Position numbers and translations under genes: made by a program
In this document: positions 1 through 4,872 of the stretch, piece by piece
Position numbering within the stretch: position 1 is the first letter of the stretch
How the letters are laid out: each line of letters starts with the position of its first letter
Notes under the pieces: generated by a model
The model's database searches: none
Seen by the model: only the letters and a program-made list of their open reading frames with translations
What the model was told of the DNA's origin: nothing
NCBI GenBank assembly: GCA_021808665.1
Contig: JAKBBA010000112.1
Location: 3,354 to 9,981 of the forward strand
DNA: 6,628 nucleotides
Reading direction: 5' to 3'
DNA from: Actinomycetes bacterium
GTDB taxonomy: Bacteria; Actinomycetota; Acidimicrobiia; Acidimicrobiales; Palsa-688

Positions 1-213
1 ACCGTCGAAGTCCGCGGCCCTCAAGAAGTACGCGAGGAACTAGCAACTCTGGGCAGGCGACTGGTCGATCGCTATCAGTCGATGGGAACTCCGTCGGGAA
101 CTCCGTCGGGAACTCCGTCGGGAACTCCGCAGGCAACTCCGCAGGCAACTCCGCAGAAACCGAATCGGCGCGGTGACAACACCTTTGGACACCAATTGCC
201 GATTGTTCGCTGA
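1..213 (+). CDS. C-terminal fragment, probable WYL-domain transcriptional regulator
   Basis: Frame 1 is open from the window edge to TGA at 211-213, giving 70 residues of a gene that starts upstream. The first 26 or so residues (VEVRGPQEVREELATLGRRL, then VDRYQ) resemble the C-terminal extension of YafY/PafC-type WYL regulators, which often end in a 'GP.elReel...l..rY' helix. WYL proteins are usually HTH regulators that sense ligands or nucleic acid. After this helix comes a low-complexity tail of six TP-containing tetrapeptides (GTPS x3, GTPQ, ATPQ x2), then KPNRRGDN and a short end. The tail is encoded by a DNA tandem repeat and is probably disordered. The family call rests on a short stretch of recalled similarity. 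The coding frame itself is fairly secure. It lies on the same strand as the operon starting at 351 and might regulate it, but nothing shows that directly. Confidence 0.5.
   Translation, partial: TVEVRGPQEVREELATLGRRLVDRYQSMGTPSGTPSGTPSGTPQATPQATPQKPNRRGDNTFGHQLPIVR
85..156 (+). repeat. Six-unit 12-bp tandem repeat inside coding sequence
   Basis: There are six consecutive 12-bp units. Three are GGAACTCCGTCG (85-96, 97-108, 109-120), one is GGAACTCCGCAG (121-132) and two are GCAACTCCGCAG (133-144, 145-156). The unit is a multiple of three, so gain or loss of units keeps the frame and changes only the length of the TP-rich tail. The ordered drift from first to last unit type suggests slippage duplication followed by point change. 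Confidence 0.95.
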
Positions 214-251
214 GCGGACGATTACCCGGATAGGCCGCTACTTTTTCCCCT

Positions 252-267
252 ATGAGAAGACTCTCAT
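252..267. promoter_or_regulatory. Perfect 6-bp-arm inverted repeat, candidate operator
   Basis: ATGAGA, a 4-base spacer AGAC, then TCTCAT forms a perfect 16-bp dyad just downstream of a T5C4 run. It lies about 85 bases before the first operon start and upstream of the AT-rich patch at 301-311, a plausible site for a dimeric regulator. The dyad is directly visible; its function is inferred. Confidence 0.35.
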
Positions 268-337
268 CGAATGTTTGTCGCCCTACGTGGAGGGCCTGCC
301 GATATTTACATGAACCGCTACGTCGCCCAGGCCTGAC

Positions 338-342
338 AGGAG
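338..342 (+). promoter_or_regulatory. Ribosome binding site fixing the start at 351
   Basis: AGGAG lies 8 bases before ATG at 351. This spacing decides for the start at 351 over the longer in-frame ATG at 252, which has no such site, and over the ATG at 360, which would be 17 bases away. Confidence 0.75.
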
Positions 343-350
343 ACGATGAC

Positions 351-860
351 ATGATTGGTATGAAAAAGTGGATGGTCGGTCTTGCCGCAGCGGCCTCGAC
401 AGCAGGAGCGACGGCAGCTATGGCCGCCACTCCCTCCACTACCGCATCGTCAGCCATCACAGCCACCTCCCAGGCTGGCGCAACAACTGCCAACCCAGCA
501 GCCCAGTCCGTCGCCTCGCTCGCTGCGGAGGCAGGGCAGATCCAAAAGTCGATAACCACCCTTGAAACGGCGGTCAAAGAGCACGACAGCGCTACGTCAA
601 GCGTTGGCCAGTCAGCAACGCAGCTGGTAGCGGAGCAGCAGTCGCTCGGAAGCGAGGCGTCGTCGCTGGCCAACGAGAGAGCGCAGCTTGCCGCGGAGCA
701 GCAGCTGCTGGCGACCGAGCAGGCCAATCTCCAGTCGTCGGCACAGCAGCTCGCCAACGCCGAGCACCAGTTCCAGGCGGAGGAGGCGGCCGCCAAGCAA
801 GCCGCCACGGCAAGCTCCGGTCACTCCGACGGTGGAGGCGACGGAGGCGGGGACAACTGA
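351..860 (+). CDS. Secreted heptad-repeat (coiled-coil-like) protein, first gene of redox operon
   Basis: The product is 169 residues of unrecognised family. The N-terminus is a clear signal peptide: MIGMKKWM, a hydrophobic/Ala-rich core, then AMA before Ala26, matching an AxA signal peptidase I site. Residues 26-55 are a Ser/Thr/Ala linker. From 57 to 141 there is a hydrophobic residue every seventh position: L57, I64, L71, (H78), V85, L92, L99, L106, L113, L120, L127, L134, F141. This implies a long amphipathic rod, although the usual second core position is mostly polar from L92 onward. The end is GHSDGGGDGGGDN, acidic and flexible. There are no Cys residues, no heme motif and no FMN-binding domain. 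Its place at the head of an operon with ApbE, a cytochrome b-like protein and a NuoF-like protein suggests an envelope structural or acceptor role, but function is unknown. The stop overlaps the next start by one base (TGATG). Confidence 0.85.
   Translation: MIGMKKWMVGLAAAASTAGATAAMAATPSTTASSAITATSQAGATTANPAAQSVASLAAEAGQIQKSITTLETAVKEHDSATSSVGQSATQLVAEQQSLGSEASSLANERAQLAAEQQLLATEQANLQSSAQQLANAEHQFQAEEAAAKQAATASSGHSDGGGDGGGDN
843..853 (+). promoter_or_regulatory. Shine-Dalgarno-like purine tract inside the Gly/Asp tail codons
   Basis: The codons for the final DGGGD of the preceding protein read GGAGGCGGGGA, ending 6 bases before ATG 860. The tract can serve as the ribosome binding site for the next gene, which starts on the last base of the previous stop. 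This supports ATG 860 as the true start and predicts translational coupling. Confidence 0.6.
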
Positions 861-1462
861 TGTTCCCTGGCCACGACCGCCCGAAGTTCGAGGCCACGGG
901 CGACAACGAAACCCTGGGGGACAGATGTCCACCTCCTCCACCTCCTCCAACTCGGCGTCTGGCGGCGTCGCGCCGTCGAGCTCGCGGGGTCAAAACCCGG
1001 CGTCTAATCCCGGCCCTAGTCGTCGGAACTACGACTATCGCTAGTATGGGAGCCCTCGTAGTTTGGGTTTCGAACCAGCCCGGCATCAAACCGGCGACGA
1101 CCCTGACAGTCAGTTCAGCGTCGGTTGTCGCCAAGCCGGGACCGGCAGCTGAAGCAAGCGCCGCAACTCGCGAAGCCGCAATGCTCGCGGCGGTGCAACA
1201 GCAGCTTCTAGCCGAGAACAAAGCTTTGCAATCCTTGCAATTCGCTGTCACAAAGGCAGACGCTGCACGGCGCGCCGCGAGCCTCGTCGCCGCCCCTGGA
1301 GCCGCGCGGACCAGCGCAGCCGGGACGGGAAGCTCGAATGTCGCCGCGGTCCCATCGGCGACCTTCAGCCCGCTGCCCACCATCCCGGTGGTAGCGGTCC
1401 CCGCCCCGATTGCAGCCCCGATCGTCAGTGCCACCACCGGCGCCTCGCATGCCATCCCTTGA
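860..1462 (+). CDS. Single-pass membrane protein with poly-Pro N-terminus and Ala/Pro-rich extracytoplasmic part
   Basis: The product is 200 residues of unrecognised family. Residues 1-48 are probably cytosolic and include seven consecutive prolines (24-30) and an Arg/Lys-rich stretch (32-48). Residues 49-70 form one hydrophobic helix. With the positive residues before it, the expected topology is N-inside with the C-terminus outside. Residues about 96-145 are Ala/Gln-rich and helix-prone, recalling the preceding secreted protein. The rest is Ala/Pro/Val-rich and probably extended. The last residues, SATTGASHAIP, include a sequence (190-196) similar to the ApbE flavinylation motif DxxSGAT but with Ser in place of Asp. 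The only Cys is C23, on the cytosolic side. The start is set by the TGATG overlap and an SD-like tract in the preceding gene. Its end overlaps apbE by 14 bases. It could anchor or extend the redox complex; this is an inference from context. Confidence 0.8.
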   Translation: MFPGHDRPKFEATGDNETLGDRCPPPPPPPTRRLAASRRRARGVKTRRLIPALVVGTTTIASMGALVVWVSNQPGIKPATTLTVSSASVVAKPGPAAEASAATREAAMLAAVQQQLLAENKALQSLQFAVTKADAARRAASLVAAPGAARTSAAGTGSSNVAAVPSATFSPLPTIPVVAVPAPIAAPIVSATTGASHAIP

Positions 1463-2486
1463 GCATGTCGGGTTAGTCGTCCCCGGCAAGTCGGCCCCGT
1501 CGGGACTGGCGATACGGACCTCTAAAGCGATGGCCTCGATCGTAGCGATCCATCTCCGCGAACGCCCGACGCGGCCCTCCGCGACCAAAGCCCTTCGCCT
1601 CGACGAGCTGTTCGATAGCGCGTTCGCCGAGTTCCGCGAGGTCGAGAGGAACTGCTCCCGATTCCTTCCAGCCAGCGCTCTATCCAGAGCCAATCGACGC
1701 CCGAACAGCTGGCATTTGGTTCCGCAGTCGCTGATGGAAACGATGCAATGCGCCCTCGACGCTCACGAGCAAACCTCCGCCAGTTTCGACCCGAGAGTCC
1801 TCGACCGGCTGGTCGAGCTCGGATACGACCGTTCGTTTCACCTTCTCGCCGATGAGAACCACATCAGCCGGCGCACTGCGGACTCCCCCGCTACGCCAGC
1901 TGGCGTTCCGCCCATCGGGTCCCCCCAGCCCTGGTCGCCAACGCTCCTCCCACGATTGCGCCTCGCGCATCTCGGCGGCTGCCGAGTAGACCTGGGCGGT
2001 ATCGGCAAGAGCGTCGCTGCGCGACGGGCGGCGGCCGTGTTGAGACGCTCGACGCGGGATTTTCTGATAGACGCCGGAGGCGACCTCGTCGTGTCGGGAC
2101 GACCGGCACCGGGCGCCCTTTGGCGAGTAGGTGTCGAAGCCCCCTCCGGCGTGGCGGAACCGCTCGTTGTCCTCGAAGTTTCCGACACCGCCGTGGCTAC
2201 CTCGTCGGTACGGGTGCGTCATTGGGTTCACGAGGGTCGTAGTGTTCACCACCTGATCGACCCCCGGACAGGAGAGCCGGGCGGAGCGGGGCTACAGGCG
2301 GTCAGCGTCGTCCATCCCGATCCGGTCCGAGCCGAAGTGTGGGCGAAGGCGCTGTTCTTGGAGGGAGCCGACAGGATCCGGGAGCGAGCCGCCGCCGAGA
2401 GGATCGCAGCGCTTTGGGTCGACGTGGAAGAAAGAGTGCAGATGACCGACTCGATGGACGACAAGGTCATATGGGCCCGGGATTGA
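1449..2486 (+). CDS. apbE: FAD:protein FMN transferase (ApbE family)
   Basis: ApbE enzymes cleave FAD and attach FMN through a phosphoester to a Ser/Thr of an acceptor protein. The 345 residues carry the family blocks in order: VERNCSRFLPASALSRAN (65-82), TSASFDPRVLDRLVELGYD (109-127), VDLGGIGKSVAARRA (180-194), FLIDAGGDLVVSG (205-217), VATSS (249-253), HHLIDPRTGEP (267-277) and a final AEVWAKALFLEG (295-306). The final block has Glu296 and Lys300 where well-studied members have the metal-binding Asp and Thr of 'AdalaT'; as far as I recall, such variants occur in actinobacterial homologues. R192 stands where Asp is common. No signal or lipoprotein sequence is evident with this start. ATG 1449 is preferred over TTG 1410 and ATG 1530, but no candidate has a strong ribosome binding site. 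It overlaps both neighbours. Its presence predicts a flavinylated partner, probably extracytoplasmic. Confidence 0.92.
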   Translation: MPSLEHVGLVVPGKSAPSGLAIRTSKAMASIVAIHLRERPTRPSATKALRLDELFDSAFAEFREVERNCSRFLPASALSRANRRPNSWHLVPQSLMETMQCALDAHEQTSASFDPRVLDRLVELGYDRSFHLLADENHISRRTADSPATPAGVPPIGSPQPWSPTLLPRLRLAHLGGCRVDLGGIGKSVAARRAAAVLRRSTRDFLIDAGGDLVVSGRPAPGALWRVGVEAPSGVAEPLVVLEVSDTAVATSSVRVRHWVHEGRSVHHLIDPRTGEPGGAGLQAVSVVHPDPVRAEVWAKALFLEGADRIRERAAAERIAALWVDVEERVQMTDSMDDKVIWARD

Positions 2487-3163
2487 CACGCCGCGACGGT
2501 TCGATCCGCATCGGGGTATCGCCGACTGCGGTCGGTGCCGGCGCCGCGGGCACTGCCACCTTCTTTGGTATCGCCGGCTATGTGCTTGGCCACGCCCTGG
2601 CTCCTGTCGCAACCAACAAGATGCTTCCCTGGATTATCGCGCGCGCCGCCGGTCTCGGCGCCTACCTGGCTCTCACGGCTTTGGTGTGGATGGGACTCTC
2701 GTTCCGCCGACCTGTTCGCCGTTCGACGACGATACGACCGGAGACCCTCCTGCGACTGCACGCATACCTTGTTCCGGCCTTCTTTGGGCTCCTCGTTGCC
2801 CACGTGTGGGCGCTACTTTCGGACCGCTACGCAGGCGTGCCGGCGAAAGCTCTTCTGATACCGAACTCGGCCTCCTACCGCCCAGGTGCGGTCACCTACG
2901 GGATGGTCGCTGCGTACCTGATGGCCATTGTAGCCGTGACAGCCGCTCTCGCCGGTCGCCGGCCGGTCGGTCGGCGTTGGGCGGGACTTCACCGGCTGGC
3001 CTATCCGGCGTTCGTGCTGGTGTGGTTGCACGGTGTACTCGCCGGCTCAGACACGCCGTCACTGCGGTGGATGTACGTACTGACAGGGGCGCTGATAATG
3101 GCTGCAACCGTGCGGTCTGCGTGGCGCCGTCCTCTCAGCGTTCCGGCCGCGGCGACACGATGA
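2471..3163 (+). CDS. Ferric-reductase-like transmembrane protein (bis-heme b)
   Basis: The product is 230 residues with about six hydrophobic segments: 14-44, 54-78, 97-117, 140-161, 173-192 and 200-215. Two segments each carry a His pair placed to bind two stacked b hemes: H97 and H111 (13 residues between) and H174 and H187 (12 between). This is the pattern of the ferric reductase/NADPH oxidase transmembrane domain (PF01794-like, also MsrQ/YedZ). There is no FAD- or NAD-binding C-terminal domain; the protein ends soon after the last helix. Electrons must therefore come from a separate protein, and the NuoF-like protein and ferredoxin encoded next are the obvious donors. The expected role is to carry electrons across the membrane. 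ATG 2471 has AAGG 3 bases before it and overlaps apbE by 16 bases; the frame is open further upstream only inside apbE. The stop overlaps the next start (ATGA). Confidence 0.85.
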   Translation: MGPGLTRRDGSIRIGVSPTAVGAGAAGTATFFGIAGYVLGHALAPVATNKMLPWIIARAAGLGAYLALTALVWMGLSFRRPVRRSTTIRPETLLRLHAYLVPAFFGLLVAHVWALLSDRYAGVPAKALLIPNSASYRPGAVTYGMVAAYLMAIVAVTAALAGRRPVGRRWAGLHRLAYPAFVLVWLHGVLAGSDTPSLRWMYVLTGALIMAATVRSAWRRPLSVPAAATR

Positions 3164-4563
3164 GTACCTCCATCTCGGCATCGACCCCTCTAGATGCCGC
3201 CACCGTGCGGGATCCGTCGCTCAGGGGAGTCCAGCCTAAGGGGCTACCGGTCGCGCAGGGCCTGCCAGTAGCTGGACTGGGCGACGCTTCTGCCAGGCTC
3301 CTCGGGGGACCTCCGGGCGGCGAGCGTTGGATTGACCATCTCGCCCGACTTGGCCCGCTACCCAAGATGGGGCCAGACGACATCACTGAACTGATCAAAG
3401 CTGCAGGGATCACTGGGCGCGGCGGCGGCCACTTCGAACTGTGGCGAAAACTTGACCTCGCTAGGCGCAGCCCCGGCTCCCCTCTCGTGGTAGTCAACGC
3501 AACCGAGGGTGAGCCGGCGAGCGCAAAGGATCGCACCCTGCTCGAGCTGCGTCCCCACCTGGTCCTCGACGGGGCAGCGGCGATTGCTTCGGCTATCGGC
3601 TCAACGACCGTCCTCGTAGCTGTGCACGTCGGGTCGAGATCCGCCATGTCGACTCTGGCCGCAATCGCCGAACGCCAAAACCACCCAGCCGACGCTGCAA
3701 ATGCCGTAGGTGCGCAGGTCGGGTTCCATGTGGTCGACGTACCGGACCGGTATATCGCTGGCGAATCGAGCTCCCTAGCCTCATTCTTGAGCGGAGGGGA
3801 AGCGCTCCCTGCGTCGAAGGGACGCCGCAGCGCCGAATCCGGTATCGACGAACGACCGACCGTCGTGAGCAACGCCGAAACGGTCGGCCACGTCGGCCTG
3901 ATAGCCCGTAACGGCGCCGCATGGTTCCGCGAAGCTGGAAGTTCAGACGGGCCGGGCAGCATGCTCGTGACCTTGGCCGGCGATGTGAGCGCTCCGGGAT
4001 CGGTGGTAGAGCTAATGCGGCCAGCGACCGTAGCCGACCTGGCAGGGTGGGCGGCTGGAGCGGACCGGAACTGGCAGGCGGTGCTCCTCGGCGGCTACTC
4101 GGGCAGTTGGCTGAGCCGTGGGAGAGCAACCACGACGATCGTGCGTCCCGGACGACCGAATGACGGCGGTGCATCGGCGGGGTGCGGCGTGTTCGGTGTC
4201 ATAGACGAGGACCGATGCGGCCTGAGTGAAGCCGCTCGGCTCGTGCGTTGGCTGAGCGACCAGCGCGCCGGCCAGTGCGGCGCCTGCTCTTACGGACTTC
4301 CGCTTGTAGCAGATCGGATGGAGGCTCTTGCCGAAGGCAGGGTCGGAGGATGGTTCACCAATACGAGGCTTGCATCCCTGGCCGAGAGCCTAGCCGGACG
4401 AGGTTTATGCTCCTTGCCAGATGGGACAGTGAGCATGGCCGAGTCAGCCCTCGACGCGTTCCACGACGAGGTGCGCCTCCACCGCCGCCGCCGCTGCAGC
4501 GCTTCCTCGCCTGGCGGCGCATTCCCTCTTTCGCGGCCATCCGAACGGGAACACTGGAAATGA
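3160..4563 (+). CDS. NuoF-like NAD(P)H dehydrogenase subunit (FMN, SLBB, Fe-S)
   Basis: The product is 467 residues related to the 51-kDa subunit of complex I (NuoF/Nqo1). The FMN/NADH region has GRGGGHFELWRKL (86-98), matching GRGGAGFPTGLKW with the Phe and Lys kept, and NATEGEPASAKDR (113-125), matching N.DE.EPG..KDR with Thr for Asp. YIAGESSSL (198-206) replaces Y.CGEETAL, and PTVVSNAET (233-241) matches PTVVNNVET. An SLBB-like region follows (about 267-320, LAGDVSAPGSV and LLGGYSGSWL). The C-terminal Fe-S region has QCGACSYGLP (372-381) and GLCSLPDG (415-422). That leaves C373, C376 and C417, and lacks the third Cys of the classical CxxCxxC; C353 or another ligand may substitute. I recall shortened actinobacterial NuoF relatives with this same CGxCxxGLP form. 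It probably oxidises NAD(P)H and feeds the adjacent ferredoxin. Start ATG 3160 overlaps the previous stop; the frame upstream to 2686 is inside the cytochrome gene. Confidence 0.87.
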   Translation: MSTSISASTPLDAATVRDPSLRGVQPKGLPVAQGLPVAGLGDASARLLGGPPGGERWIDHLARLGPLPKMGPDDITELIKAAGITGRGGGHFELWRKLDLARRSPGSPLVVVNATEGEPASAKDRTLLELRPHLVLDGAAAIASAIGSTTVLVAVHVGSRSAMSTLAAIAERQNHPADAANAVGAQVGFHVVDVPDRYIAGESSSLASFLSGGEALPASKGRRSAESGIDERPTVVSNAETVGHVGLIARNGAAWFREAGSSDGPGSMLVTLAGDVSAPGSVVELMRPATVADLAGWAAGADRNWQAVLLGGYSGSWLSRGRATTTIVRPGRPNDGGASAGCGVFGVIDEDRCGLSEAARLVRWLSDQRAGQCGACSYGLPLVADRMEALAEGRVGGWFTNTRLASLAESLAGRGLCSLPDGTVSMAESALDAFHDEVRLHRRRRCSASSPGGAFPLSRPSEREHWK

Positions 4564-4838
4564 CCACTACCTCGCCACTACGACTGTCATTTGATGCTGC
4601 TAAGTGCGACGGTTTGGGCATGTGCAGTTTGGTTTTCCCCGAAGGAATCTCCCTGGACCCGTGGGGCTTCGCCCACCTCGACTTGGACGCCATTCCTGGG
4701 GCACTCGAACCCAAGGCCCGACGGGCTGTCGCGTGCTGTCCACGCCAAGCTCTGAGCTTGTCGAAAGGCGCACCTTCGCAACACGCATCGTCGACGATCG
4801 CTACCCCGTCCCACTCGTCGTGGCGCGACCAGAAATGA
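4560..4838 (+). CDS. Small [3Fe-4S]-type ferredoxin with unusual C-terminal tail
   Basis: The product is 92 residues. The ferredoxin core covers about residues 5-67: KCDGLGMCSLVFPEG gives C16-x5-C22, and CCPRQALSL gives C60-Pro61 with an extra C59. The three-cysteine C-x5-C...CP layout fits the single-cluster [3Fe-4S] ferredoxins common in actinobacteria, which usually end a few residues after the CP..AL element. Here the frame continues through SLSKG, encoded by a repeat-like element, into about 22 Ser/Thr/His-rich residues with no recognisable fold. The ATG overlaps the preceding stop (ATGA), so it is coupled to the NuoF-like gene. The natural role is to relay electrons from that protein to the membrane cytochrome. 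It is the last gene of the operon. Confidence 0.85.
   Translation: MTTTSPLRLSFDAAKCDGLGMCSLVFPEGISLDPWGFAHLDLDAIPGALEPKARRAVACCPRQALSLSKGAPSQHASSTIATPSHSSWRDQK
4746..4771 (+). repeat. Dispersed 'LSLSKG' repeat-like element with 15-bp palindrome
   Basis: CTGAGCTTGTCGAAAGG (4752-4768) is one base longer than a short sequence (CTGAGCTTGTCGAAGG and its reverse complement) that I recall as highly repeated in many high-GC genomes, where it shows up in proteins as LSLSKG. The left side forms a perfect palindrome, CAAGCTC-T-GAGCTTG (4746-4760). It sits exactly at the end of the conserved ferredoxin core, so it may have been inserted there and caused the novel tail. The match to a dispersed family is from memory and needs a genome-wide count. 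Confidence 0.55.
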
Positions 4839-4841
4839 GGT

Positions 4842-4859
4842 GGGGCAGAACTATGCCCC
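4842..4859. terminator. Candidate terminator hairpin between convergent genes
   Basis: GGGGCA (4842-4847) pairs perfectly with TGCCCC (4854-4859) across a 6-base loop. With a bulge, TGA (4836-4838) can also pair with TCA (4860-4862). It lies in the 34-base gap between the ferredoxin stop and the TetR gene stop, where a bidirectional terminator would be expected. There is no T-run on either side, which weakens the call. Confidence 0.4.
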
Positions 4860-4872
4860 TCACACCGCTACA

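Larger units (their letters stand above)
214..350 (+). promoter_or_regulatory. Leader and presumed promoter region of the redox operon
   Basis: These 137 bases separate the upstream stop codon from the first gene of the operon and contain no convincing gene. The sequence shows a short hairpin around the upstream stop (205-210 pairing with 214-219, one G-U pair) and a T5 run at 242-246. It also shows an inverted repeat at 252-267 and an AT-rich patch, GATATTTACAT, at 301-311 that could hold a -10 element. A TTGTCG at 275-280 resembles a -35 box, but the spacing to the patch is too long for a standard promoter. The promoter is therefore placed here by position more than by motif. Confidence 0.35.

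Noticed and set aside
205..246. Hairpin at 205-219 with T5 at 242-246 as an intrinsic terminator
   Set aside because: The T-run is over 20 bases away from the stem and the only closer pairing (GCGG/CCGC) is 4 bp with a long loop, so it is mentioned only in the leader description.
252..350. Upstream in-frame ATG at 252 as start of the secreted protein
   Set aside because: It would add an Arg-rich, non-signal N-terminus and hide the clear signal peptide; AGGAG at 338-342 supports ATG 351.
925..1044. Alternative frame starting at ATG 925 after a GGGGGA tract
   Set aside because: It gives only 39 Ser/Arg-rich residues ending at TAG 1042-1044, inside the poly-Pro/Arg-coding part of the membrane protein gene. 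The Ser/Thr run is the same repeat read in another frame.
1410..1448. TTG 1410 as the apbE start
   Set aside because: It would add a Pro/Arg-rich stretch and enlarge the overlap with the previous gene to 53 bases without a ribosome binding site; ATG 1449 is more conservative.
592..1455. Long minus-strand open frame of 287 codons opposite the first two operon genes
   Set aside because: The translation is Arg/Ala-rich low complexity, typical of the antisense of GC-rich coding DNA. It conflicts with well-supported plus-strand genes that have a signal peptide, a membrane helix and ribosome binding sites.
2686..3159. Long N-terminal extension of the NuoF-like frame
   Set aside because: The extension overlaps the whole second half of the cytochrome b-like gene and reads as out-of-frame Arg/Ser-rich sequence. 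ATG 3160 gives the ATGA overlap and a normal protein.
4248..4559. Upstream extension of the ferredoxin frame
   Set aside because: It runs through the NuoF-like Fe-S domain in another frame and has no ferredoxin-like content; ATG 4560 is directly before the conserved core.
4787..4798. Perfect 12-bp palindrome ATCGTCGACGAT in the ferredoxin tail
   Set aside because: It is real but lies inside coding sequence, and short GC-rich palindromes built on TCGA are expected by chance in such DNA; no second copy or context supports a function.
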